A stretch of DNA of 64,000 nucleotides from positions 1-64,000 of the forward strand of contig NZ_FNHI01000007.1 in the NCBI RefSeq assembly GCF_900103455.1, written 5' to 3'. This document shows, piece by piece, positions 18,836 to 27,998 of the stretch (position 1 is its first letter; every line of letters starts with the position of its first letter). The notes beneath the pieces are model-generated. The model had not been told where the DNA came from, searched no databases, and saw only the letters and a list, made by a program, of their open reading frames with translations. A program made the translations under genes and the position numbers. This DNA comes from Streptomyces wuyuanensis. GTDB taxonomy: Bacteria; Actinomycetota; Actinomycetes; Streptomycetales; Streptomycetaceae.

Positions 18836-18997
18836 TCAGCGGTCGCGGTTGAAGCGGGTGGTGATCCACAGCAGCAGGAGCAGCGCGCCGAGCGCGCCGA
18901 AACCGGTGAGGTAGGGGCTGAGGCTTTGGTGGCTGCCACCGTGCTCGGAGCCCTCGGCGAGAGTGACCAGGGTGGCGGCGGTGCTGGCGAGACTCAT
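18836..18997 (-). CDS. 53-residue single-pass membrane protein
   Basis: A short frame beginning [20 protein letters not shown] and ending [10 protein letters not shown]. The middle is a clear membrane helix ([19 protein letters not shown], about 29-47) with a basic cytoplasmic end, so N-out topology is likely. It is placed 38 bases upstream of nadD in the same direction and probably co-transcribed with it. The ribosome binding site is weak (AGAAG). No function is known; I recall similar small proteins at this place in Streptomyces. Confidence 0.75.
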   Translation of the reverse strand: MSLASTAATLVTLAEGSEHGGSHQSLSPYLTGFGALGALLLLLWITTRFNRDR

Positions 18998-19284
18998 CTT
19001 CTGCAGGCCCTATCGATCGGAGTCGGAGCGGAGACTTCGGGCACATCGTATGCGTGCGCTCCGGGCACGCTCACGCCGACTCAGTCGTTGTCGGTTTCGT
19101 CGTCCCGGTCCACGGGCGCGCGCGGTGTCCACTGGGCAGGCGCGCCCCTGTGGAAACCGGGCGCGGCGGAGTCGTCCACAGCCCCCGCTGCATCGCAACC
19201 CCAGCGCCTAGTCTGGGGTCTGTCAGGGGGACGGGTCACGACTCGCGACGACGGCAGGACTACTGAAGAGCACAGGGGGCACCC

Positions 19285-20388
19285 ATGACCGACAGCAGTT
19301 CCGAAAACGTGCCGGGCAGGCACCGCACACGCTTCCCGGGGATCTCCTCGCGGGCGTACGAGCACCCGGCGGACCGTTCGGCGCTGGTCGCCCTGCGCAA
19401 GCTCAGCGGGTTCGACACCGTGTTCAAGGCGCTGAGCGGACTGCTGCCGGAGCGCAGCCTGCGGCTGCTCTTCCTCTCCGACTCCGTGCGGGTGAGCGAT
19501 GCCCAGTTCGCGCACCTCCACACGATGCTGCGCGACGCCTGCTACATCCTGGATCTGGAGAAGGTCCCGCAGATGTACGTCACGCAGGACCCGAAGCCCA
19601 ATGCCATGTGCATCGGCCTGGACGAGCCGATCATCATGGTCACCACCGGTCTGGTGGAGCTGCTCGACGAGGAGGAGATGCGGGCGGTCGTGGGCCACGA
19701 GGTGGGGCACGCCCTGTCCGGCCACTCCGTCTACCGCACGATCCTGCTGTTCCTCACCAATCTCGCGGTGAAGGTGGCCTGGATCCCGCTGGGCAACGTG
19801 GCGATCATGGCGATCGTGACCGCGCTGCGGGAGTGGTTCCGCAAGTCCGAGCTGTCCGCGGACCGGGCCGGACTGCTCGTGGGGCAGGATCTGCAGGCCT
19901 CGATGCGCGGTCTGATGAAGATCGCGGGCGGCAACCACCTCCACGAGATGAACGTGGACGCCTTCCTGGAGCAGGCCGAGGAGTACGAGGCGGGGGGCGA
20001 TCTGCGGGACTCCGTGCTGAAGATCCTCAACATGCTGCCGAGGACCCATCCGTTCACCACCGTGCGGGCCGCCGAGCTGAAGAAGTGGGCGGAGAGCCGC
20101 GACTACCAGCGGATCATGGACGGCCACTACCCGCGGCGGTCGGAGGACAAGGACACCTCGGTCACCGACTCGTTCCGCGAGTCCGCCTCGCACTACGCGG
20201 ACTCGGTGCGCGGCAGCAAGGATCCCCTGATGAAGCTTGTGGGGGACATAGCCGGCGGCGCGGGCGACCTGGGCGGCCGGCTGCGCGACAGGTTCACCGG
20301 CGCCGCGGGCGGCGGGGGCCGGAGCGGAAGCAACGGGAGCGGCGCGAAGGACGACGGCCCGGGTGCGGCGGGTCAGTCCGAGCGCTGA
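19285..20388 (+). CDS. M48 family zinc metalloprotease
   Basis: A 367-residue protein. VVGHEVGHALSGHS near residue 140 has the HExxH zinc site, and RKSELSADRAGLL near 188 supplies the third ligand. The hydrophobic stretch ILLFLTNLAVKVAWIPLG after the zinc site is typical of HtpX/Ste24-type M48 enzymes. The C-terminal 60 residues are Gly/Ser-rich and disordered. It is preceded by AGGGGG before the ATG at 19285. The gene is divergent from the nadD operon and convergent with the next gene, overlapping it by 16 bases at the 3' end. A role in membrane protein quality control is usual for the family but unproven here. Confidence 0.88.
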   Translation: MTDSSSENVPGRHRTRFPGISSRAYEHPADRSALVALRKLSGFDTVFKALSGLLPERSLRLLFLSDSVRVSDAQFAHLHTMLRDACYILDLEKVPQMYVTQDPKPNAMCIGLDEPIIMVTTGLVELLDEEEMRAVVGHEVGHALSGHSVYRTILLFLTNLAVKVAWIPLGNVAIMAIVTALREWFRKSELSADRAGLLVGQDLQASMRGLMKIAGGNHLHEMNVDAFLEQAEEYEAGGDLRDSVLKILNMLPRTHPFTTVRAAELKKWAESRDYQRIMDGHYPRRSEDKDTSVTDSFRESASHYADSVRGSKDPLMKLVGDIAGGAGDLGGRLRDRFTGAAGGGGRSGSNGSGAKDDGPGAAGQSER

Positions 20389-21470
20389 CCGGTGGCGAGG
20401 GTCCCGCAGACCGCGGCGGCGGCGCGGCCCGTCTCGTACGGGTCGGTGCCGGCCGGTCCCTCGCCGGTCGCCCGCCCGCCCGCCGGCAGGGGCTGCATCG
20501 TCGCGGCCGCGTCCGCCGAGCAGGACATGGGGCCCGCCTCCGCGTAGCTGAGCAGCAGTTCGGCCCGATGTGTGCGCAGGTCGTCGCGGTCGAAGCGGAA
20601 GTGGAGCTGGCGCCGCACGGTGAAGAGGGAGGCGCCGTCCCCGGCTCGCCCGTCCTTGCCGGCGGTCGCGTCCGCTCCCTGCCCGGCGGGGCGCACCGTG
20701 TAGGCGAAGGTGTGGTCCGAGGTCACCTCCAGCGCGTCGGGGCCGGCCTCGGCGAATGCCAGCGTGCCCTGGACGCGCACGTCCGGGGCGGCCAGCGCGA
20801 TGCGGTCCGGGTCGAAGCGGACGAGCCAGCCGGTCGCCGCGTGGTGCCCGTCGTCCTCGGGAGCGCTCATCGACCGGTCGAACTGGTTCAGCTGGTCCGG
20901 GTCGACCAGCACCCGCACCGGCCGCACGGCGCCCTCGGTGAGCACCGCGGGGTCGAGGGAGGACGCCACCAGGTAGTCCTTGGCGATGGTGAGCGCGGTC
21001 ATCACCTGGTCGTCCGAGAAGCTCTTGGTGTGCCGTACGGCCGGAAGGGTGATGCCGGCGGCTCCGGCACGGAAGCCGGCGGCGGGGCTGCGGGCGTAGA
21101 GACCGGCCGGGTCGCCACCGGGCACGGTCCCCTCGGGGGCGAGCGGGACGACGGTGCTCCGCAGCGCTTGGACGGGCCGTGGCTCGGGCGGCCGGTATGG
21201 ATGGCGCACGCCCATGTAGAGGGCGGCGCCGAAGGCCATGGCGACCAGCAGCATCAGCACCAGGAAGTGCCTGGGCCCGTTGCGCAGACCCCGTCCGGGG
21301 CGGCTGCGGACGGCCCTGGCGTGGTCGCCCATCCGCTCCTGTGCGGAGAACTCCTGGAGGCGGGCAGCACGGACGAACGATTCGTCGAAGACGACGGACC
21401 GGTACTCGTCGTCGTTTCCGCCGGGGAGCCCCTCGGGTGTCCCCTCAGGTGGGTCTCCACGCCCTGCCAT
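20373..21470 (-). CDS. Conserved Streptomyces membrane protein with SVVFDExFVRAA motif
   Basis: A 365-residue protein. The N-terminal cytoplasmic part carries DDEYRSVVFDESFVRAARLQ (about 20-39). A single membrane helix (FLVLMLLVAMAFGAALYMGV, about 69-88) and a large extracytoplasmic domain of about 270 residues with no recognised fold follow. The C-terminus is Ala/Gly/Thr-rich. The N-terminal motif is shared with the protein encoded just upstream (21548-22153), which indicates paralogy or a shared binding partner. Its 3' end overlaps the convergent M48 gene. Function unknown. Confidence 0.82.
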   Translation of the reverse strand: MAGRGDPPEGTPEGLPGGNDDEYRSVVFDESFVRAARLQEFSAQERMGDHARAVRSRPGRGLRNGPRHFLVLMLLVAMAFGAALYMGVRHPYRPPEPRPVQALRSTVVPLAPEGTVPGGDPAGLYARSPAAGFRAGAAGITLPAVRHTKSFSDDQVMTALTIAKDYLVASSLDPAVLTEGAVRPVRVLVDPDQLNQFDRSMSAPEDDGHHAATGWLVRFDPDRIALAAPDVRVQGTLAFAEAGPDALEVTSDHTFAYTVRPAGQGADATAGKDGRAGDGASLFTVRRQLHFRFDRDDLRTHRAELLLSYAEAGPMSCSADAAATMQPLPAGGRATGEGPAGTDPYETGRAAAAVCGTLATGQRSD

Positions 21471-21547
21471 ACCTTCAGAGTAGGTCCGGGGAAGCCGACG
21501 TAAACGCGCTGCTGCGTGCCAAGTTGCGGCGGGAGGGACCCGCGGCG

Positions 21548-22153
21548 TCAGGGCGTGCGGGGGACCGCGGAGACGGGAGGTGCGGAGTACTCGGCCGAGG
21601 CGGAGGGGGCCGTCATCCGGTCCGGGACGGCGCCCTTGGCGGGCGCGTCGACGCCTGTGGTGGTGGCGGGTGTGGGGACGCGGTCCTGGCGGTTGGCCGC
21701 CGCTCCCCGGTACACGGCCGTGAAGGCCAGCGCGACCATGCCGACGCCCATCACCACGGCGAGGACCCAGGCGACCGGCCGGTGCCAGCGCGCGGAGCCG
21801 CGGTAGGGACGCAACGCGCCGCCGTGCGGCCCGTAGGGATCCGCGTAACGGTCGAGGCCGTCGGGGTCGAGGCCGCCGCTGCCGCGCTCCGGGCCGTATT
21901 CGCCGCCGTAGCCGTCGTCGTAGAGCTCGTCGTCGGCGGGGCCGCCGCCCGAGCGGGCGCGGGCCGCCTCCGCCTCGGCGCGGGCTTGTGCGGCCGCGAG
22001 CAGCCGCTCCACCGCGCTCGGCTCATGGATCTCCGCGGCCCGGACGAAGTCCTCGTCGAACACCACGGAGGCGAAGTCCTGGTCCGCGCCTCCGCGGTCG
22101 TCGTCGGGCTCCCAGCCGTCCGGGAACGGCCTGCCCCCCACGTCGTCCGGCAC
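21548..22153 (-). CDS. Conserved membrane protein, shorter paralogue of its neighbour
   Basis: A 201-residue protein. An acidic N-terminus is followed by QDFASVVFDEDFVRAAEIHE (about 25-44), the same motif as in the downstream gene. Then come an Ala/Glu helix (ERLLAAAQARAEAEAARA), a Gly/Tyr/Asp-rich linker, one membrane helix (PVAWVLAVVMGVGMVALAFT, about 126-145) and a short outer Pro/Ser/Thr tail. It lacks the large outer domain of the neighbour. The start is a GTG at 22153. Function unknown; the shared motif suggests the same cytoplasmic partner. Confidence 0.8.
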   Translation of the reverse strand: MPDDVGGRPFPDGWEPDDDRGGADQDFASVVFDEDFVRAAEIHEPSAVERLLAAAQARAEAEAARARSGGGPADDELYDDGYGGEYGPERGSGGLDPDGLDRYADPYGPHGGALRPYRGSARWHRPVAWVLAVVMGVGMVALAFTAVYRGAAANRQDRVPTPATTTGVDAPAKGAVPDRMTAPSASAEYSAPPVSAVPRTP

Positions 22154-22219
22154 GACTTCAGGGTAGACCTGGGCATGGGTTTTCGGCAGGGAGTGCGGGC
22201 AACTGACCGCACTCCTCCG

Positions 22220-23503
22220 TCACCGGGTGTGACCGTCGCCCGTCACGATGTACTTGGTCGAGGTCAGCTCGGGCAGCCCCATCGGGCCGCGGGCGTGCAG
22301 CTTCTGCGTGGAGATCCCGATCTCGGCGCCGAAACCGAACTGACCGCCGTCGGTGAAGCGCGTGGAGGCGTTCACGGCCACGGTCGTCGAATCCACCAAT
22401 CGGGTGAACCGGCGGGCGGCGGCCTGCGAGGTGGTGACGATGGCCTCGGTGTGTCCGGAGGACCACAGGCGGATGTGCTCGACGGCCTTGTCGAGGGAGT
22501 CCACGACGGCGGCCGCGATGTCGTAGGACAGGTACTCGGTCTCCCAGTCCTCGGCCGTTGCGGGCACGACCGTGGCCTTGGAGCCCTCGGCGAGGGCCAG
22601 GGTGCGCTCGTCGGCGTGGACCGTGACCCCGGCCTCGGCGAGTGCGTCCAGGGCGCGGGGCAGGAAGGTCCCGGCGATGTCCCGGTGGACGAGGAGGGTC
22701 TCGGCGGCGTTGCAGACGCTGGGCCGCTGGGCCTTGGAGTTGATCAGGATGTCCACGGCCATGTCGAGGTCGGCCTCGGCGTCGACATAGACGTGGCAGT
22801 TGCCGGTGCCGGTCTCGATGACCGGGACGGTCGACTCCTCGACCACGGTCCGGATCAGGGAGGCCCCGCCGCGCGGGATGAGGACGTCCACGAGACCGCG
22901 GGCGCGCATCAGCTCCCGTACGGAGTCGCGGCTCTCACCGGGGACGAGCTGCACGGCGTCCGCGGGCAGCCCGGAGCCTCCGACGGCGTCCCGCAACACC
23001 CTGACCAGGGCGGTGTTGGAGGAGTACGCGGAGGAGGAGCCGCGGAGCAGCACGGCGTTGCCGGACTTCAGGCAGAGCGCCGCGGCATCCACCGTGACGT
23101 TCGGCCGGGCCTCGTAGATGATGCCGACGACGCCCAGGGGGACGCGGACCTGGCGCAGGTCGATCCCGTTGGGGAGAGTCGAGCCGCGGACGACCTCGCC
23201 GACCGGGTCGGGCAGCGCGGCGACGTGGCGGACGTCCGCGGCGATGGCCCGCACCCGCTCCGGGGTGAGGGTGAGCCGGTCGATGATCGCCTCGCTGGTG
23301 CCGGCCTCCCGGGCACGGGCGATGTCCTCGGCGTTGGCCTCGACGATCTCGCCGGTCCGGACCTCGAGGGCGTCGGCGATCGCCAGCAGGGCGTCGTCCT
23401 TTACCGCGCGGGGAAGTGGCGCGATGTCGGCGGCGGCCGCGCGGGCCCGGTAGGCGGCCCGGTTGACCGGCGTCAGGTTGTCGTACGGCGAGAGCGAGGT
23501 CAT
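22220..23503 (-). CDS. proA: Gamma-glutamyl phosphate reductase
   Basis: A 427-residue NADPH-dependent reductase that converts gamma-glutamyl phosphate to glutamate semialdehyde, the second step of proline synthesis. [20 protein letters not shown] (about 120-139), [15 protein letters not shown] and [15 protein letters not shown] near 263 (catalytic Cys) are typical. [18 protein letters not shown] near the C-terminus completes the family pattern. The ATG at 23503 is close to the start of homology. It is separated from proB by an orphan gene and about 300 bases of spacers rather than forming the compact proBA pair of many bacteria. Confidence 0.96.
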   Translation of the reverse strand: MTSLSPYDNLTPVNRAAYRARAAAADIAPLPRAVKDDALLAIADALEVRTGEIVEANAEDIARAREAGTSEAIIDRLTLTPERVRAIAADVRHVAALPDPVGEVVRGSTLPNGIDLRQVRVPLGVVGIIYEARPNVTVDAAALCLKSGNAVLLRGSSSAYSSNTALVRVLRDAVGGSGLPADAVQLVPGESRDSVRELMRARGLVDVLIPRGGASLIRTVVEESTVPVIETGTGNCHVYVDAEADLDMAVDILINSKAQRPSVCNAAETLLVHRDIAGTFLPRALDALAEAGVTVHADERTLALAEGSKATVVPATAEDWETEYLSYDIAAAVVDSLDKAVEHIRLWSSGHTEAIVTTSQAAARRFTRLVDSTTVAVNASTRFTDGGQFGFGAEIGISTQKLHARGPMGLPELTSTKYIVTGDGHTR

Positions 23504-23696
23504 GCCCGCAGGGTAATGCGCATGCTGCGGGCATCCCTCACGTATTCCGCACTGCGAGACGTGACGGACCGGGCGCTGGTACGGGACGGACCGTCTCCCG
23601 CGGCGGAATCAGGCCGGTCACGGGTGCCCGTCAGGACCGCCGTCATCGAAGCCCGGGCCGGACCGCCGTCATCGGGGGTCCAGGGGCCGACCCACG

Positions 23697-24263
23697 TCAG
23701 AAAGGGTGAACGCCGACGGGTGTGGCCGGGGGTGGCCCGTACCCCTCGGCGATGCGCTGGTGGTAGGTCTCGCGGTCGATGACCTCGAGGCCGACGATCT
23801 CCCACGGCGGCAGCCTGGCACTGGAGCGGTGCTCGCCCCACAGACGAAGGGCGACCGCAGCGGCGTCGTGCAGGTCCCGGGCCTCTTCCCAGTAGCGGAT
23901 CTCGGCGTGGTCGTCGGCGTACCGGCTGGTGAGCAGGAAGGGGTGGTCGTGGGCGAGTTGCTCCAGTCCGCGTCTGACCTCCTTCAGCGGCGCCTCGGCG
24001 CCCGAGACGCAGAGGGTGATGTGCCACAGCCGGGACACGGTCCGCTCGTCGCCGTGCGGCGCGGCGTCCTCGCCGGACTCGTGCTCCTTCCCGAGGGACT
24101 CGTCGGCCGGGGTGAGGTCGTCCCGGGCGCCGAGGTCCGCGGTCCGCTCGAAGTCGGGTCCCGCGTCCACACTGCTCAGGGCACGCTGCTCCCCCGCGGA
24201 CCTGCGGGCGTGGGTGGTTGCCCGTGTCCCACGGGGCGCCGCCCCTGGGCGCGCTCGTCTCAC
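23697..24263 (-). CDS. Orphan protein of unknown function between proA and proB
   Basis: A 188-residue protein. The first 70 residues are basic and disordered. The rest looks folded: VSRLWHITLCVSGAEAPLKE, LLTSRYADDHAEIRYWEEAR and GLEVIDRETYHQRIAEGYG. Alternation of beta-strand and helix suggests a small alpha/beta domain, but no family was recognised. The start GTG at 24263 is well supported by AGGAGG six bases upstream. It lies between proB and proA in the same direction, so co-transcription is likely; nothing in the sequence links it to proline metabolism. Confidence 0.75.
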   Translation of the reverse strand: MRRARPGAAPRGTRATTHARRSAGEQRALSSVDAGPDFERTADLGARDDLTPADESLGKEHESGEDAAPHGDERTVSRLWHITLCVSGAEAPLKEVRRGLEQLAHDHPFLLTSRYADDHAEIRYWEEARDLHDAAAVALRLWGEHRSSARLPPWEIVGLEVIDRETYHQRIAEGYGPPPATPVGVHPF

Positions 24264-24406
24264 CGGCGGCCTCCTGTTGATGCGTCGTGGTGCCGAACCC
24301 CGCCTTACCCCCCTGACAAAGTTGACCAGTCCGGGGCGGGACGTGGGGCGGTTTTGATGAAGGTCCCTGCCGCAGGGCCGGACTTTCAGCCGTTTCAGGG
24401 GTGACG

Positions 24407-25534
24407 TCAGGGGTTCAGGACGACGAGGTCGTCCCTGTGTACGACCTCTCGCTCGTAGGCGGGCCCGAGTTCCTTGGCGAGGTCCCGGGTCGAGCGGCCG
24501 AGGAGGAGCGGGAGTTCCTTGGAGTCGTAGTTCACCAGTCCCCGGGCGACGGCCCTGCCCTCGGCGTCGCGCAGCTCCACCGGGTCGCCGGCGGTGAACT
24601 CGCCGTCCACCGAGGCGATTCCGGCGGGCAGCAGCGACTTCCTGCGCTCGACGACGGCCTGTACGGCCCCGTCGTCGAGGGTGAGCGCCCCCCGCGGGGT
24701 GGAGGCGTGGGCGAGCCAGAGCAACCGGTCGGCGGACCGCCGCCCGGTGCGGCGGAAGTAGGTGCCGGTGTCGCGCCCCGCGAGGGCGTCGGCGGCGCGG
24801 GATGCGGAGGTCAGGACGACCGGGACGCCGGCCGCGGCCGCGATCCGCGCCGCCTCGACCTTGGTGACCATGCCTCCGGTGCCGACGCCGGCCTTGCCCG
24901 CCGAGCCGATCTCCACCCCCGCCAGATCGGCGGGCCCTCGGACCTCCTCGATCCGGGAGGTGCCGGGCTTGCCGGGGTCGCCGTCGTAGAGCCCGTCGAC
25001 GTCGGAGAGCAGCACCAGGAGATCGGCGCGGACGAGGTGTGCGACGAGGGCCGCGAGCCGGTCGTTGTCGCCGAAGCGGATCTCGTCGGTGGCGACCGTG
25101 TCGTTCTCGTTGACCACCGGGACGGTGCCCATGGCGAGCAGCTGGTCCAGGGTGCGGTAGGCGTTGCGGTAGTGGGCGCGGCGGCTGGTGTCGTCGGTGG
25201 TGAGGAGCACTTGCCCGACGCGGACGCCGTAGCGGGCGAAGGAGGCGGTGTAGCGGGCGACGAGCAGGCCCTGGCCGACGCTCGCGGCGGCCTGCTGACG
25301 GGCCAGGTCCTTGGGGCGGCGGGCGAGCCCGAGGGGGGCGAGTCCGGCGGCGATGGCGCCGCTGGAGACGAGCACTATCTCCTTCTCGCCGCCGCTGCGG
25401 ACCTTGGCCAGCACGTCCACGAGGGCGTCCACCCGGTCGGCGTCGAGTCCCCCGGAGGCCGTGGTGAGTGAGGACGAACCCACCTTGACGACGATCCTGC
25501 GTGCTTCCGTCACGTACTGCCTTGCCACTGTCAC
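24407..25534 (-). CDS. proB: Glutamate 5-kinase with PUA domain
   Basis: A 375-residue kinase for the first step of proline synthesis. RRIVVKVGSSSLT near residue 12 is the nucleotide/glutamate-binding start of the amino-acid kinase fold. VNENDTVATDEIRFGDNDRL near 143 binds glutamate, and GTGGMVTKVEAARIA near 218 contacts ATP. The C-terminal 90 residues form a PUA domain (DGEFTAGDPVELRDAEGRAV), normal in long-form ProB and linked to proline feedback regulation. In many actinobacteria proB follows obg directly; here three envelope genes (25.7-31.8 kb) lie between them. Confidence 0.96.
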   Translation of the reverse strand: MTVARQYVTEARRIVVKVGSSSLTTASGGLDADRVDALVDVLAKVRSGGEKEIVLVSSGAIAAGLAPLGLARRPKDLARQQAAASVGQGLLVARYTASFARYGVRVGQVLLTTDDTSRRAHYRNAYRTLDQLLAMGTVPVVNENDTVATDEIRFGDNDRLAALVAHLVRADLLVLLSDVDGLYDGDPGKPGTSRIEEVRGPADLAGVEIGSAGKAGVGTGGMVTKVEAARIAAAAGVPVVLTSASRAADALAGRDTGTYFRRTGRRSADRLLWLAHASTPRGALTLDDGAVQAVVERRKSLLPAGIASVDGEFTAGDPVELRDAEGRAVARGLVNYDSKELPLLLGRSTRDLAKELGPAYEREVVHRDDLVVLNP

Positions 25535-25719
25535 GTGGCGAATCTATGTCAGGCGCGGCTTTCGGCGCGCCTCCGTTTCGCCGGCTGGACAGCCGCACGG
25601 ACAGGGCGGGGCCGGCTGGGCCGGGCCGTTCGCCGCCGGCGTCCCGCGACGCGGACCGGCCCGTGGGCGAACCCCTCGCGGGGCCGCTCACGGGCCGGTG
25701 GGCGGTGTGCTGCCCCGGG

Positions 25720-27867
25720 TCAGCGGGCGGCGGTGGCCGTCGCCTCCGCGCCGTTGGTCTCGGCGACGCCGTTGCCCTCGGCTTCGGGGCCCTGGCCGCC
25801 GGCGTCCGACTCGCGGTCGAGCTCCCCGATGGCCTGCTCGCCGATGCGCTGCTCCACCCCGGCGTTGCGGGCCTCGGCCTTGACCGCGAGGGCGCGCACC
25901 GCCGCGTCGAACTGCTCGATCGACGTGGGCTCGTCGGGCCCGAGGAGGTACTTCTTCAGCTCGGCACGGGCCCCGGCCAGGCTGTCGGCCGCCGGGTCGG
26001 CGACGGCGGCCAGCAACCGGTCCAGTTCCTCGGCGCTGTTGGACAGGATGACCGCCGCGCGGACCGCGGTGTTCTGGCGCCTGAACTCCTCGACGCCGAG
26101 CTCCGCGGAGTCGGTCACGGCGTACGGCTTGCCGCTGGCGATGAAGTCGGAGACGACGCTGGAGATGTCGGAGACCATGGCGTCGGACTCGTTGAAGCAG
26201 TCGTACAGCTTGGGCTCGGGGCCGGTGACGATCGTGTGCTCCCACCAGCCGAAGGAGCGCCAGTAGGTGGCGTTCCACTCGGCACGCAGGCTCTTGATCT
26301 CGGCGAGCCGCACGGGATCGGCGAGCGAGACGCGGGACTCCTCGGCCTCGTCGCCGCCCGCGCGGCCGGGCTTGGTGAGCTCGGCGAGCCGCGCTTCGAT
26401 CCGGGTCAGCTCGGCGCGGGCGGCGGCCCGTCCGGCCTGTCCGGCGGCGGTCTGCTCGGCCCAGCGCGGGTCGAGGGCGCGCTCGGCCGCCGCCTTCCGC
26501 ACCATCGCCGTGATCCGCTCGTGGACGGCGAGGGCCTTCTTGTTGCGGATGCCGGTGAAGGGGTGCGGCTTGTAGATCAGGCGCACCGGGCGCTCCGCCT
26601 CCAGCAGCCGCCGGACGATGTTCTCGCCGGCGAGCAGCAGGGACGTGTTGCCGGGGTTGTTGTCCCAGCCCTCCCAGGTGGGGGCGTAGAGGACGGTGGG
26701 GATGGGGTTCTTCGTCGCGCCGGTCCAGGACTCGATGGGGGCCAGCTGCGGGCGGCCCACCTCGACGATGTCGTCGTCGCGGACGCCGACGTCGGCGAGC
26801 GCGTACCGGTCGCGGCCGGCCCGGCCCGCGGTCCACACCTCGTCGTACACCTTGGAGAAGGGGTTGACGCTGGCGAGCTTGTCGCTGTCGCCGTGACCGA
26901 TGAAGACGTGCTTCATCGTGGGGACGCGCAGCATGTGGATGTTCTTGCCGACGTTGGCCGGGTACAGCGTGACGCGGACCGAGTCGAACTTCATCGCCAT
27001 CAGGTGCTGGCCGCCCGGGATGCACAGCACGGGAACGGAGGTCTCGTTGAGCTTCGCGACGAGACCCCGCTCGCGCATGATGACGATCGGCCGGCCCTCG
27101 AGCTGCTCCATGGTCTCGAGCCACATGTTGACCTGGTACGCGGAGTCCTCGGAGCCTGAGAAGTACAGCGCGACCGTGGGCTGGTACTCGCCGAGCCACT
27201 TCTGGACGGCCTTGAGCACGGCCGGCCCGGAGGGCACCCGGCGGCTGCGGCGAAGATAGGGCACGAGTGCCGCGGTGTAGAGGAGCCCGAGGGTGATGGT
27301 CAGCGCGGTGCCGACGTATCCGGCGACGTCGAGGCCGGTGGCGGCCGCGACGATCACGCCCGCCGTCGCGGGGATGTCGAGGTGCAGCATCTTCTCGCCG
27401 GAGCGGCGCACCAGGGCCCGCGGCGGGGCGTCCGGGATGCGCACGGCGTTGAGGTCGACGTTGCGGGTGGCGACCGGCATGGTCCGGCGCAGCCGGATCA
27501 GGGTGGTCAGCGCGCCGTGCGGAGCCTGGAGGCCGTAGAAGAGCAGGAAGCAGGCGACCGTCGCGTAGAACAGCGGTTCCTCGGCGAGGCCCGCGCGGGC
27601 GAGCAGCAGGATCAGCAGCAGCTCACGGAGCAGGAAGCGGATCGGCAGACCGGCCCGGACCTTGCTGAGGCGGTTGACCAGATAGCTGCCGCGCTGGTGC
27701 AGATACCAGTCGGCGGCGTAGCTCACGGCTGCGGCCGCCGCGAACATCCAGATGTTCGGGATCAGCGCGGCGATCATCACGCACGGATAGCTCAGCGCCA
27801 TGAGGACCGCGGCGGCCAGCTCTGACCGGCTGCCCACACGTACCAGGCGAATGGCGGTCGAAATCAC
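25720..27867 (-). CDS. Membrane-anchored CDP-glycerol/ribitol phosphotransferase-like protein (TagB/TagF type)
   Basis: A 715-residue protein. The N-terminal 170 residues hold several membrane helices (for example VLMALSYPCVMIAALIPNIW). A GT-B-like teichoic-acid polymerase domain follows (about 225-640). It contains KHVFIGHGDSDK near 335, VLYAPTWEGWDNNPGN near 405, RLIYKPHPF near 443 and AMVSDISSVVSDFIASGKPY near 570; the last two carry the conserved His-Pro and Asp-Ser motifs of CDP-glycerol phosphotransferases. An acidic disordered tail ends it. It probably adds or polymerises polyol phosphate on a lipid-linked wall polymer. The upstream CDP-ribitol-type gene suggests ribitol phosphate as substrate. 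Family members with N-terminal helices are unusual outside actinobacteria. Confidence 0.82.
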   Translation of the reverse strand: MISTAIRLVRVGSRSELAAAVLMALSYPCVMIAALIPNIWMFAAAAAVSYAADWYLHQRGSYLVNRLSKVRAGLPIRFLLRELLLILLLARAGLAEEPLFYATVACFLLFYGLQAPHGALTTLIRLRRTMPVATRNVDLNAVRIPDAPPRALVRRSGEKMLHLDIPATAGVIVAAATGLDVAGYVGTALTITLGLLYTAALVPYLRRSRRVPSGPAVLKAVQKWLGEYQPTVALYFSGSEDSAYQVNMWLETMEQLEGRPIVIMRERGLVAKLNETSVPVLCIPGGQHLMAMKFDSVRVTLYPANVGKNIHMLRVPTMKHVFIGHGDSDKLASVNPFSKVYDEVWTAGRAGRDRYALADVGVRDDDIVEVGRPQLAPIESWTGATKNPIPTVLYAPTWEGWDNNPGNTSLLLAGENIVRRLLEAERPVRLIYKPHPFTGIRNKKALAVHERITAMVRKAAAERALDPRWAEQTAAGQAGRAAARAELTRIEARLAELTKPGRAGGDEAEESRVSLADPVRLAEIKSLRAEWNATYWRSFGWWEHTIVTGPEPKLYDCFNESDAMVSDISSVVSDFIASGKPYAVTDSAELGVEEFRRQNTAVRAAVILSNSAEELDRLLAAVADPAADSLAGARAELKKYLLGPDEPTSIEQFDAAVRALAVKAEARNAGVEQRIGEQAIGELDRESDAGGQGPEAEGNGVAETNGAEATATAAR

Positions 27868-27937
27868 GTAGAACCTGCTCCAAAGGTGCCGGTTGATTCA
27901 CATTGGAGGAATTTGTGAAGGCGGGCCCTCACTAACT

Positions 27938-27974
27938 CGGGCCTCTGTATCGCGGAAGCGATCTCAGAGGCCCG
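27938..27974. terminator. Hairpin between the cytidylyltransferase fusion and the phosphotransferase gene
   Basis: Ten-base perfect arms CGGGCCTCTG (27938-27947) and CAGAGGCCCG (27965-27974), with a nested ATCGC/GCGAT pair inside. It lies in an AT-richer 131-base gap. It has no U-run, so it could be a terminator, a partial terminator or an mRNA-stabilising stem. Confidence 0.5.
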
Positions 27975-27998
27975 AATAAGATCTTTGATGGAGAAGTA

